Program-made: the position numbers and the translations under genes
In this document: piece by piece, positions 24,335-35,320 of the stretch
Layout of the letters: every line of letters starts with the position of its first letter
Numbering within the stretch: the stretch's first letter is position 1
Source: Cristatella mucedo
Lineage: Eukaryota; Bryozoa; Phylactolaemata; Cristatellidae
NCBI GenBank assembly: GCA_009760855.2
Contig: WPIO01000072.1
Span: 474,001 to 537,500 of the forward strand
Direction of reading: 5' to 3'
Length of the DNA stretch: 63,500 nucleotides
The notes under the pieces: model-generated
Databases searched by the model: none
What the model was told of the DNA's origin: nothing
What the model saw: the letters and a program-made list of their open reading frames with translations, nothing else

Positions 24335-24997
24335 GCCCGCTTTGCTGGCCAAAGAAGCTCGCGAAATGGCCCGAGGTCGCCGCCGGCTAGCTCCGAATCG
24401 GTGCGACCCCAGAAGTTCCGGCCTCCACTCTCGCCAGTTCGCCTTCCCATTTCGAGCCTCGCTCGCGAGCGGATGCTCGTGGGGGGGCGAGCAGGGCGCA
24501 GGCCGGGGCGACGGGCGTGATTTCCCCAGTCGGCCCACCGACAGGCAACCCGGCCGCCAACGAGACTTAGCGTGAATTCAGCTGCGATCAGTTTCGCCAC
24601 GCTGTACCACCGCACAGCCAGTTATCGAATCGAGTCGGTCTGTTGCAATCGTAGCGCCTTAAACAAATCAATAAACATTAGTGATTGCGTGCACGATATA
24701 TTATATCATGATAAAATACAAGTTTAAATAAATGGTAGAGCCACGCGCTAGCCGAAACGTTGTTAACAGCAGAGATAGCTTGTTTTTAAGTAGCGCCGGC
24801 AGCTAAGACGGCGCCGATTGCTTGTGCCCTTGCACGGACCAACGGCCGCGCACCGATTGTCGCACGCAAATAAATAGGGATAACGGCGGACGCACTCGCA
24901 CAGCGTGCTCCTTCAAGGTAAATCCAGAACGAGAGCGCAAGACTAGAGGAATGACCGGTGAAGAGCTCCGACTCCTTCCGAGACGGCTGCGACGGCT
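24335..24997 (-). other. GPA2: Putative GPA2 3' UTR or downstream DNA
   Basis: Region between the GPA2 stop and the candidate AATAAA. It includes GC-rich and AT-rich patches and no other recognisable feature. Confidence 0.3.
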
Positions 24998-25795
24998 CTA
25001 GCTCTGCAGCGTCTTGCAGGTGGAGCACACGCACTTGAGCGCCGACTTAAGGACCTTCTCCACGCGGCCGTACAAGCAATCCAGCGACACGCGGACCTGA
25101 AAGCGAAACGAGACCGAGACCTGAGAGTGTGCACGCTCGCTCGCGCGAAAGCGGTCGCTCGCGACCGAAAGCGGCGGAAAAGACGGCACGGCTGAGCTGG
25201 GAGTGGTGCTTCGGGGGCGGCGGGCAAAGTGGCCGCGACTCGCGGCAAGCGAGCGCAGCAGCGCCGAGCCTTCACTTACATCCTCGGACGACTGAATGCT
25301 GCAGCATCGTCCGCGCGTGAGGATCTCGCGGTGCGGGTGCTCGCCTCGGAAGATGGCGGGCAGCGGCACCGTGTACGACTCGCAGTACCCTCGGCACGCC
25401 TTGGTGACGACCTTGGTCTTCGCGCAGAGCGGCTCCCTGATTGTCGTCGCGTAATCTGAAAAGATGAGCGGCGGCGGCGATGCTTCGAGCTTCCATCTCC
25501 GCCGGAGCGCCCGCCGAGGGGAAGGACAACGTTAGCGCTCGTCCTGCCTCGACCAAGCGCCGACAGTACAAGCACGGGGTGGGCGGCTTCAGTGAGACGG
25601 CAAGACGCATGTGGGGGGGGGACAAACGGATGGATGGATGGACAGACGCGGTGCGAGTGCCTACTCACCGACCAGGTGGCAGCCTGGCTTATCCCACGAG
25701 TGCCCTGCCGAGGCCGAAGCGACGTAGGCGCCGAGCAGAAGCACAGCAGCGAGGCTGACGGCGGCTCCGAGACCGCCGGCGGTGGTGACGGCCAT
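24998..25795 (-). CDS. GPA2: Glycoprotein hormone alpha 2 (thyrostimulin alpha subunit)
   Basis: Secreted cystine-knot subunit expected to pair with GPB5. Inferred CDS on the minus strand: 25669-25795, 25280-25455, 24998-25096 (402 nt, 133 aa). Introns are GT-AG (GTGAGT...TTCAG, phase 1; GTAAGT...TTTCAG, phase 0). Residues 1-30 form a signal peptide with a hydrophobic core at about 12-25 and a likely cut after Ala30 (SASA|GHSW). The mature chain opens WDKPGCHLV, characteristic of protostome-type GPA2. Ten cysteines (39, 53, 63, 67, 93, 94, 108, 123, 125, 128) include the ACRGYC knot block (62-67), the adjacent CC of RGRCCSI and the terminal CVCSTC. The exon 1 split codon (G|AT, Asp43) keeps the frame exactly. 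ATG sits in GCCACCCATGG context. Oddity: the precursor contains no asparagine, so no N-glycosylation sequon, unlike vertebrate GPA2. The partner gene GPB5 lies 8.3 kb away, convergent. A TATA-like box lies about 85 bp upstream. Confidence 0.93.
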
Positions 25796-25877
25796 GGGTG
25801 GCTACAGGAGATCAGAGGCGACGCTTAGTCGGCTGGCGGCGGTAGTGGCTGCTCTTCGGCCACAGAGCGGCACTCGC

Positions 25878-25885
25878 TTTAAATA
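25878..25885 (-). promoter_or_regulatory. TATA-like box of GPA2
   Basis: TATTTAAA on the GPA2 sense strand, 82-90 nt before the start codon. Transcription starting about 30 nt downstream would leave a 5' UTR of roughly 55 nt. An E-box CACGTG at 25900-25905 lies just upstream of it. Confidence 0.6.
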
Positions 25886-25899
25886 CGCTCCCTCGAGGA

Positions 25900-25905
25900 C
25901 ACGTG
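25900..25905. promoter_or_regulatory. E-box CACGTG upstream of GPA2
   Basis: Palindromic CACGTG 15 bp upstream of the TATA-like box, a possible bHLH site. A single 6-mer is weak evidence; its position close to the core promoter is the only support. Confidence 0.35.
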
Positions 25906-26022
25906 ACACGCCGGCAGCGATGGGCGTGCCCGGTGAGCGCCATCGTATTGTTGTGATTTAAGGTGAGCGCAGATGCTTAGATGTCGGGCTAACTTATGGC
26001 TCGATGAGTAGCGCTCGCATGT

Positions 26023-26112
26023 TTAATAATAATAATATTTCACGTAGCCCCCTTCAGAGAACTCAAACTCATTGTAGGAACTTTACATTCGCTGTAAGTG
26101 AGGCGGGATCGA
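26023..26112 (-). mobile_element. LINE-C 3' tail, truncated
   Basis: AATAATAATA run, then CCCTTCAGAGAACTCAAACT and TTTACATTCGCTGTAAGTGA, the family 3' module. Inserted about 230 bp upstream of GPA2 in the GPA2-sense orientation. Confidence 0.7.
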
Positions 26113-27135
<1,023 letters not shown>

Positions 27136-27326
27136 ACCAATCTTCATTGGGTTTATATTAGCCCAGACGAAGAGGAATACGGAACTGGGAGTTAGGAAAC
27201 CATGATCCCCTTTCTTCCGTCTGGAGGCTGCAGTCCGGGAACGAGGATTCCCTTCCTAGTTCATCCTCTAGTGGTGGTTCTCAACCTTCCTAAGGCCAGC
27301 CCCCTTTGATACAGTTCTCGCCGAGC

Positions 27327-27400
27327 TGGTTTGGTCCAGCGGTTATGGTGCTCGCCCCGACCGAGGTCTGGCTGTGGTCATGTCGGTCCTTATGCCTGTA
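27327..27400 (+). mobile_element. SINE-A head fragment
   Basis: GAGCTGGTTTGGTCCAGCGG, then TATGGTGCTCGCCCCGACCG and AGGTCTGGCTGTGGTCATG. The B-box half is degraded and the tail is absent. Confidence 0.7.
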
Positions 27401-27655
27401 GCCGGAATTTTCTACCAGTGTGCAATTAACACAACAGAGTTCATGACATAATTGCTGACAATGACCTTGCTAAAAATTATTCCTAGCATGACTATGACCG
27501 ATGCAACCTCAACAGGCTACACATTTTTCACGGCGATTGATAAATCTAAACTATTTGGAGAATGGACATTCTTTACGTTGCTCAATCATTTTCCAACCCT
27601 TAGCAGTAGCCACGAAGCCGTCATTAGAAGCTAGATTAGAAGCTCTGCTGCTCCG
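27401..27655. other. No recognised feature
   Basis: AT-moderate sequence with nothing recognisable. Confidence 0.4.
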
Positions 27656-29330
27656 TCAATCGTGCAGGGCCAAGCCGAGCCAGGCTGCTGTTCCAGCTCG
27701 CTGCCCAAAATAGACCAACGACGGAGCGGTTTGCCGCTGCTGACAATCTCGCGAGTCGGCAGCCTCGTCGGTTTCGTCTTGCTGCAATTAGCGCTTCGGC
27801 GCCCGCCGAGCCTCCGCTGCGGCGATGCCGGGCGCCAGCGCTCGCCGACACACGACAAATGCAGGCTAAGCTGAAATGTCAGCGAGGGACGACTCGGTAC
27901 TCGGCGGACAAGCGAGAGGAGCGAGGTCGCGCTGCCGCTCCGCTCGGCTGCTGCAGTCGTCGCCGCCGATAGGCGTCGCTCAGATCGAGCGTCGAGCAGC
28001 AAACGCCGACAGGTCGATGTGGCGTGCAGGCCTTCGACGCGGGGCATCGGGTATCGGCCTTTCGATTTCGCAGCCGCGAAAGACAAGTTAGCTCGGAGTC
28101 GCCTCGGACTCGCGAGCGTCGCAATTCGATTTAAGCACAGGGACGATCAGAGCCGCCGCCCGATTCGGAGAACTCGGCAGCCGTCGGACCGGAACGCCGT
28201 CGGCTCGAGGCCGCTCGAGCCGGAGCTGCTCAGCCTTCAGCTGAGACACGCAGAGCTTCCGAGGCTCGGAGCAGCGTGGCCGGACGCGTCCGGACTGAAT
28301 GGTAGCAGCGCTGACATGCAGCTCAGCTTCTGCGCCCAGAAGCTTCCCAGACCGGGCATGAAGGGCTCTGGGAGAAGCCTGGAGGAATCGGTCAAGGCCG
28401 AGTGAAGCCTTCGAGCGGTTAAACTTGATCTGCTCAAGCCAGTGGCGGGCGACCGGGCAGATTTGGACCGCAGCAATTCATCACGAGGCATCGAGGTGCA
28501 GCTGTGCTCGCATTACTACCTTCAAATCTGGTAGACAACCCGACATCCAACGCGACACTGCGTTAGAGCGTGAGCGGGTAAGCTTCGATTTTGCTGGGCT
28601 ATCCAGAATTGGGGTGGGGGCAAAGGCGCGGTTAGTAGAGATGCGTCCTCGCGGCCGACCGGTCTGCTAAGAGTCTGCACTCGCTTGCTGCCAACTATCC
28701 TCTGCGCTGCCCCATGTCGAGTGCGATTTTTGATGAAGTGCTTTTTAACCTCAGGATGCAGCGATAAGGTGTGCCCGCACCATCGCTTACCGGGCTAGCA
28801 GGCGCGATGCTTAGTTAGGCTCGTGCGAGCATGCTCTCCCTGCATGCGCTCGAGCAATGGCCGCAGCGGTCTCGATCGCATGGCAATGAGGGTGCTGCGA
28901 CTTATAGCTGATGTAGAGCGACCTGCGAATGCTAAGTCGGAGATTTAGCTGAGAATACTGCTGGCAAACGTTGCCCAATGCCGCCGGGCAGAGTTGCCCA
29001 GCGTGGAGGCGGGGCTGGACTGGGTGGGGCACGTGCCGCAGCCCTGACAGCTGCGCTCACACGCGCGATGGGAAGTCCATTGACGCGAACAATGTGATTA
29101 GTAAATCGTCCGCACCCGGCCCGTCGCAGGCAGTGCTGCAGCAAGCAGGTGGGATGGCGCCTGGAATTTCCACTACACTTCGAAGCCGAGCTTACCTCCG
29201 GCCGGCTAGGTTATTGACGTCACGGGTAATTGCATTCACGGAACGGGGCGGGACGGAAGCGGCCGGTGTCGCACTGTCATTAGCTTAAGATGGGAGGAGG
29301 CGGTCTCGAGCCGGCGTCCGTGCAAAATGA
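27656..29330. other. CpG-island-like region without a recognised gene
   Basis: Clearly CpG-richer than its flanks. Overlapping open frames on both strands (for example + 28019-28405, - 27631-28086) reflect composition. This may be the promoter or first-exon region of an unannotated gene or a regulatory island between GPA2 and PPP4R4. I could not find a convincing start codon plus donor. Confidence 0.4.
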
Positions 29331-29602
29331 GCGTGGTAAGCTGGATTCCCGCGGGCCTTTTCGTCGAACTTTTACCTAGCGGGCATCTCTGAGGGATTCT
29401 GAGATTTATCCTCAGCGTCCTAAGAGAAAAGCTAAAACGACTCGCACCGCTACCGCCAAAAGTAAGCCTCGGTGCTACGCTAGCGGCCTCAACAAAACTG
29501 AGACTTATTCCTTGCAGTCAAACGCTGCATTCGATCTCGAGGGTCTCGCCTTCGAGGGCCGCCATGCCACATTATTGTGTGGCATTGCAGTGTCGTTCAG
29601 GG
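29331..29602. other. No recognised feature
   Basis: Transition from the island to a SINE; nothing identifiable. Confidence 0.4.
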
Positions 29603-29871
<269 letters not shown>

Positions 29872-30344
29872 GCGAGCGCACGCTTTACCCACTCAGCTTT
29901 ACCCACTCAGTCAAGCGGTCGGACGGAACGAAGAAAACTCGAGGAGAAACGAGATAGCTATCAGCGACTACGGCGGCGCTTGCGGTTTCATTTCGCATTT
30001 CCGCTTCGACGCCGACGCGCGACAGCAGCCCGATCATAAAAGGTGGAGATGCGGCGGTGACGAGCGGCCAGCAGACTAAGGGGTCGGTCTTCCGAAGCTC
30101 GAGGCAAGCGCGGCCGCTTAGAGGCTGCTCTCGCCGATGACGGGCGAGCATTTAGCGGTCTCTCTTCGGCGGAGTCGATTGTTCATCGCTCCAGTCGGCA
30201 GAAGCAGCCAAGTTGATAAACCAACAGCGATCTTTAGACTGACCCCGCCCCCTGGTAATCATGTACCAATGCCTCGCTCGCTCCTTGCTACATCTATGTA
30301 CAGTATTGCGTAGACTCAAGCGAAGCAAGTCAACTAGCAGTGAG
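29872..30344. other. No recognised feature
   Basis: GC-moderate. A TTTACCCACTCAGC segment is directly duplicated at 29883-29910. No gene recognised. Confidence 0.4.
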
Positions 30345-30420
30345 CTCCAGTAGCGACAGAAGAGCCTTCACGGCTATCACCGCCACTTGCAGTGGACGAT
30401 ATAGAGTCGCCACACTGCAG
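30345..30420 (-). mobile_element. SINE-B tail/hairpin fragment, minus strand
   Basis: AGTAGCGACAGAAGAGCCTT, CACGGCTATCACCGCCACTT and GCAGTGGACGATATAGAGTC match the reverse complement of the SINE-B tail and hairpin half. The head is missing. Confidence 0.65.
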
Positions 30421-31043
30421 GACCCGCTGGTACTGCCTCCCTCCGAGAGTTCGGTCTGGCCAGGCCACCATTGTCAACAGAGATTGCTGGCTGCTGCAAA
30501 GTAGAATCTCGATCGCCAACCGCTACGAAATGCTCTTTTGGCAACGTTTCTTCTTTAAACGAACGCGAAATTTGCACGTCGCTCTGCTGGCTGCGAAACT
30601 CAATCCGTGCTCGTAGGGTGCAGTACACGTACATCCGCGAGCGTCTCCAGCCTCTCTACGGGAGGCTTACTCGGGATACGGTCAAGGTCAGGACCTGGCC
30701 GCTCGCCGGGCTTAATTCTAGGTACACCCTGGTGAGGTTAAAGCCATAGTAAAATATGGTAGAGGAGAATGATTCAACCGGCAACTGGCTCGTTTACGGT
30801 ATTTAGCGGTTGACGCTCGACGCCGTAGCGATGACGGTGCCGCTGGCTGCAGCAAATGAAGTATCACAAGCTGCAGCCCATAAATCTACACAAACTGGGT
30901 CGCGATTTGCTCGTAATAATACCGGTGACCCTGCACCACTCACCGTGGTTCAACAAAGAACTGACTGTGATGGCCCACTATAAAAACTTGATAAGCGAGG
31001 GTGAGGAGGCGGCGGTGCAGGTTCGCGACGGCTGAGCGAAGCA
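30421..31043. other. No recognised feature
   Basis: No gene or repeat family recognised. The open frames here are short and unsupported. Confidence 0.4.
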
Positions 31044-31554
31044 CAATAGATAATAATAGTAATACATTTGCCGTAGCGCCCTCAGAGAACTCGAATCTCT
31101 TTCTAGGCATTTACGTTCACTCTAAAGGAAGCGCGGTCGAATAGTTAGTGAAAAAATGCTCCATGAACAAAAAGGGTAACATCGTTAGTGGTGACATGCA
31201 TAGAGCCTGCATACAAATGTGGTTAGTGGCATCGTGCACAGTGTCAGCACGCATAAGTACATAAAGAAAGAATCTCATGAACCCACGAAATGCTGGGACA
31301 GACATGAGATTTTAGTTACTTTTAAATGTGGTCAAGTCAGGAGATATCGTGACGCAAGTCGCATGTGAGTTCCAGGCTTTGAGAGCATAAAAACTAAAGG
31401 CACGATCTCCAAAGAATTTGAGGTTCATACGGGGTATAGGTAAACGATTAGATTCCGAAAAGCGGGTGGTACGATACTGAGCGTGGTGGGGAAGTAGATC
31501 TGATAAGTAGGCTGGAGCCAAAGAATGAAGGGACCTAAAAGTGAGTGACAACAT

Positions 31555-31652
31555 CTTAATAATAATAATGATAATTCACTTGATAAAGCGCCCTCAGAGA
31601 ACTTAATCTCTCTCTAGGCGCTTTACATTTGCTGTAAAGTGAAATGCAATTG
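31555..31652 (-). mobile_element. Tail-only LINE-C copy inserted in an older LINE-C
   Basis: AATAATAATAATGATAATTC, then the conserved tail. The flanks (GTGAGTGACA on the left, GACGTCGATACGCTGCTTGA on the right) are contiguous in the uninterrupted copies at 40180 and 42290. This shows a discrete ~98-bp insertion. Confidence 0.8.
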
Positions 31653-32671
31653 ACGTCGATACGCTGCTTGACTGAGAGCTAATGCAGGTCAACGAGAAGT
31701 GGTCCGACGTGATACAAGCCTAGCTGCGGAATTATGCACCAGCTGTAAGAGCCTGATTGCACAGGCCGCTAGACCAGCAAGCCGTGAGTTACAGAAGTCG
31801 AGACGGGATGTCACAAATGCACGGAACAATTTAGATTTGGTATCCCTGTCTAAACAAGCCCAAGGTTTTGCAATGTTATGTAGCTGAAAGTAGGCAGACT
31901 TGGCTCTGTAGAGGTAGTGTCTAATGAAAGGTCACTTTGGAACAGGGTACCTAGATTTCGTGCAGACTCAACAGGAGTATTCTGGCACAGAATATTGTGA
32001 GCGTTAACCTATCCAACTTCTGAATCCCACTTGGTTTGCCCATAACTAGTAAGTTGGTTTTATCATTATTCAATTTAAGAAAATTTACTGCCATCCATGT
32101 GTGGATATTTTCAATAAATCCAGCAAAAAGGGCTTGGAGTAATCAAAGCAAAGGTACAACTGAGTGTCGTCTGCATAAAAGTGAAAGCCTAGACTGTGCC
32201 TGGCAATCCCATCGGCTAGAGGAGAGTAGAAACTACGAAAAGAACGGGAACGATCACAGAGCCCCGAGGTACCCCATACTAGAGAGATTCATCGGATGAT
32301 CTTCTTTCATTCGGATCAACACTCTCTGGTCTTCCACTGAGATAGGACCTGAACCATTGCAGTGCAGTGCCACTGATGCCCAGGCGAGATGAACTTGGAG
32401 GCGCTCAAGATGAACTTGGTGATAGATCGTGGCAAAGCTGCCAAAAGATCGAGCAAAACAAACAGAAAGGCTCTACATAAGTCTCCATTCCTAAGTAGAT
32501 CCATACACCTTAACAATGCCTACTCTATAGAGGATTCTAAAACCATACTGAAACTTACTTGCAAGGTTGAAAGTTTTAGCATATGAGTTCAGCTGCTCTG
32601 CCACTACTCGTTCAAGAGCCTTTGATAGAAATTATAGAAGGCAGACTGAATGGAAGTTGCTCAAGATTTAT

Positions 32672-32812
32672 TTATGATGCATTTATATAGTGCTCCAAGA
32701 TAACTTAATCTTTGTTCAGGCACTTCACATATGCCACGGGCTCGAGCCCAAGTCCTCGGCCTGACCTTGGTCGGGACGATCGCTTTAACCACCGGGACAA
32801 GTTCTCTTGGTC
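32672..32812 (-). mobile_element. SINE-A inserted in LINE-C
   Basis: Reverse complement of SINE-A: TAGTGCTCCAAGATAACTTA, CAGGCACTTCACATATGCCA, GGGCTCGAGCCC and ACCTTGGTCGGGACGATCGC. LINE-C RT-coding sequence lies on both sides. Confidence 0.85.
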
Positions 32813-33007
32813 TACTGTTGCTTTCTTGAGTAGTGGCCTGACTACAGCCTTTTGAAAGGTGTTGGGACATGACCTGAGGCTAATTGCTTATTATTGATGT
32901 TAGTTATGCATGGCATATAGAGTAGCGTCCGATTGGTGGAAGCGAGTTCGCGGTCACCACCTTCTTGCAGCTGCAGCAGCGTCATTCTAACACAGTTCAC
33001 CCAAACC

Positions 33008-33162
33008 AACAGCCTCATTTATAGAGCGGCAGGAGCGGCCTTAGCGACTATCGCCTAACCCGCTTGCAGCAGGCGAGAAAGCATTGCCTGTCACAGGACT
33101 CAAACCCACGACCTGGGCTGAGAAGTTTGAGCATCTTACCTCTAAGCTATCGTAGCAGCAGA
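33008..33162 (-). mobile_element. SINE-B copy, minus strand
   Basis: CAGCCTCATTTATAGAGCGG tail, AACCCGCTTGCAGCAGG middle, CAGGACTCAAACCCACGACC B-box complement and AGCATCTTACCTCTAAGC head complement. Confidence 0.75.
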
Positions 33163-33267
33163 TATCACGAAATAGCGGAGCTGTGTTTGCAAATGCACTA
33201 GATCGCACGTCTGAAGACGCCAAAAAAGTCCGCGTTCCTAAAATTAAGACAAAATAGAGGTAAGCTG

Positions 33268-33430
33268 ATGCGGAAGCCTCATTTCAAGAGAGGCAGAAGA
33301 CCCTTAGCGGCTTTAACCCCGCTTGCAAAAGGCAATGGAGAATTTTCGCAATAAGGGTCGAACCAGGACACGAGTCGTTAAGTTCAATGGTCTCGACGCT
33401 GGGCTAAGACCCAGAGGCAACAAGTGAAGT
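33268..33430 (-). mobile_element. Second SINE-B copy, minus strand
   Basis: GAAGCCTCATTTCAAGAGAG tail, AACCCCGCTTGCAAAAGG middle, GGTCGAACCAGGACACGAGT B-box complement and GACGCTGGGCTAAGACCCAG. It lies about 100 bp from, and in the same orientation as, the 33008 copy. Confidence 0.7.
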
Positions 33431-33473
33431 CTCTCTCTTTAACAGAGTTCGCAAGGTAACGTACTTTTTTTTA

Positions 33474-33486
33474 GCGCCAGAGGGTA
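33474..33486 (+). promoter_or_regulatory. Partial CTCF-like motif
   Basis: AGCGCCAGAGGGT matches the first two thirds of the CTCF core (CCGCCAGAGGGCGC). A stronger opposite-orientation match lies at 34260. Confidence 0.3.
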
Positions 33487-33737
33487 TCTGGCCGCCATTG
33501 ATGGCGCACTACGCTCGCAGTGGCGCTGCATAGACTGAAGGCTGCGTCTCGCGCCGCAGAGTTGAATCTAGAGCGAGCGCCCGAGAGTCTGGCTCTCGTG
33601 GAAACGACCAGTTATCGCATCAACACTCACGTAAAAGCAGCACCACCGAGGCACTGGCGTACAAAGACCAGTTTGGTCCGACGCCGGCCCGAAAGCTGGA
33701 TTAGCGCCCCTTCTGCCGGAAGCTGCGCACTTGAGGT

Positions 33738-33850
33738 ATGCCGCCGGAAGCGTCCGCGCAAGTCCTCCGCAGGAAGTGCTGCCGCCTGGCGAATACGGAG
33801 GCGGCGGCGTCCAGGAAGGAGAGGGGCTGCCAGGTCTGCAGCGCCGCTCG
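33738..33850 (+). CDS. Possible orphan first coding exon, unknown product
   Basis: ATG followed by 37 sense codons and part of a 38th, then a consensus-like donor (GCTCG|GTGAGC) leaving phase 2. The peptide starts MPPEASAQVLRRKCCRL and contains a later CQVC, so four cysteines in 38 residues. The upstream sequence (CTGGCCGCCATTGATGGCGC near 33489) resembles a promoter-proximal YY1-type element. I do not recognise the protein, and I found no second exon. It could be a real first exon, an alternative leader of a downstream + strand gene, or chance in a GC-rich patch. Confidence 0.22.
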
Positions 33851-34259
33851 GTGAGCTTGTCGGGCGACGCACTAACGACGCGCAGGCTGCACGTGTTTAT
33901 CGAACTGGACCCAAATCACTTTTTTTCGAATGGTGCCGCAAGGTTGCTGAATCGGCGCGCTTCGCTGCTCACGTTCAGAGCGGGTTTCTTTAGGGAGGGG
34001 GAGCTATCATTTGCAATGAGTGGTTATCATATTTTTTAGAGCGGATGAAAAGGGGATTCCCTTTGAACAGGTGTAAGGAAGTACTTCCGTTTCGCGGCAC
34101 TAATTCCAGGCGCAATTGCAGGCTTTCCGAATAATAATTTCTTGCGAGGCCTAAAGAATCTAAGCGGGCGTCGCATCTTCCAAACGCAACCAAAAGGTAT
34201 TTCACCGACGAGGTAGGCTATTATCTCATTGGCGAGTCTAAACGTACCCACCGGGCAGC
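33851..34259. other. No recognised feature
   Basis: Mixed composition. The segment ending CGAGGCCTAAAGAATCTAAG (near 34144) has a faint relative near 34540. Confidence 0.35.
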
Positions 34260-34273
34260 GCGCCCTCTGGCGG
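34260..34273 (-). promoter_or_regulatory. Strong CTCF-like motif
   Basis: Minus-strand CCGCCAGAGGGCGC fits the conserved bilaterian CTCF core CCASYAGRKGGCRC except G at the third position. Single-site prediction from sequence alone. Confidence 0.45.
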
Positions 34274-35139
34274 CGGCGAGAGTCTCCGCAACCGAGGGCG
34301 CTACTAATTTATTTTCCGACGGGGTCGGAAGCGGCTGAAGCTGTGGCGGCGTGCCTGCAGCCTGCGCAGAGCTTCATGCAGAGCTCCGAAATGCGCGCAT
34401 GGGCTAGCAAATCTTTGGGGCGGCGGCAAGAGAGCACTTCCGGTCAGCGTTCCTTCGGCGCACGGCTCGTGGTCTGTTTGTTGAAGCTTTTTTTAGAGGT
34501 GCCAGCCGCCGTTTCTTTTGGAGAGGCTGTAAGCATATTCTGTCGCGAGGCTAAAAGAATCTGGTGGAGCTGAGTGCCTGTGCAGCCTTCGAAGGGAACC
34601 GGAAGGACGTTCAGGGAGGCGCACCGTCAGCTCTCTCCAGTTCCGGGTTGATCGCGTGAGAGAGGGACAGAGCCCCATCTGCAGCTCTCCGGACTCGGAA
34701 CTGCTGCGCTTAATGTGTCTGGTGAAATAAGCGTGCCATACCATTGCTAACTGTATCGGGCCGCTTAAGAACATTAGCTTTCGCTCGTATTCCTTTTTGC
34801 CTGATATGTCAGCATCGCCTGGCGATCGATGTTTTTGAATAAGTGACGAAAGTTTTGGCAAGGATGGCTTACCTACTTAGTGAGTTATACGCTTCCGAGA
34901 CAACTCATCTTTTCGGTTTTTTTTCTGTCTGGGGAAGATCCTAATTCGGGTCTCATTATGTCGTCGCACCTTCTTTAAGGATTTAATTGACTTTAAAACT
35001 TGGCGAACGCAGTACAGGTACCCTCGTGCACATGCCAGTCGATCAGCTTCGTGGGGACACGATCATGCTTCGATTGGTGTATGGCGTGTCATAAAAGTAA
35101 TCGCATTAGACTTCTTGTTCCGGTTGGACGTAACTTGTG
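34274..35139. other. No recognised feature
   Basis: GC-moderate to ordinary composition, no gene or repeat family recognised. Confidence 0.4.
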
Positions 35140-35210
35140 AAGCTCGAGCCCCGTGGCAAATGTGAAGCACCTACATAGAGACGAAGTTCTCTTACAGCGT
35201 ATCCAAATGG
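35140..35210 (+). mobile_element. SINE-A 3' fragment
   Basis: GAAGCTCGAGCCCCGTGGCA, then AATGTGAAGCACCTACATAG and AAGTTCTCTTACAGCGTA match the B-box and tail half. The tRNA-like 5' half is missing. Confidence 0.7.
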
Positions 35211-35320
35211 TCTTATTAATATTAGTATTGTTAATGTTGTATTAATATCACAATAATAATAAAGATAATATTAATGTGAACATTAAGAATATTAATACTG
35301 ATACTAATATTAATATTACA
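35211..35320. repeat. AT-rich TAATAT-type simple sequence
   Basis: Imperfect TTAATATTA / AATAATAA units of about 110 bp directly after the SINE-A fragment, possibly its expanded tail. Confidence 0.6.

Larger units (their letters stand above)
31044..32910 (-). mobile_element. LINE-C (L2/CR1-like) relic, interrupted
   Basis: Longest LINE-C copy. On the minus strand, reading 5' to 3', the relics are: VPTPFKKAVVRPLLKKATVD (32820-32880), LERVVAEQLNSY (about 32585), an RT GVPRGSVI block (about 32265), the C-terminal LAPAYLSDLLPHHAQYRT and GDRAFSFYALKAWNSHAT segments (31350-31540), then a 3' UTR with the TTA tail at 31044. Frames are broken repeatedly. It is interrupted by a short LINE-C tail copy (31555-31652) and by a SINE-A (32672-32812). 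Confidence 0.85.

Noticed and set aside
24998-25369. Single-exon 123-codon minus frame covering GPA2 exons 2-3
   Set aside because: It translates the intron between 25097 and 25279. GTAAGT and TTTCAG boundaries and the cystine-knot spacing show that this stretch is spliced out.
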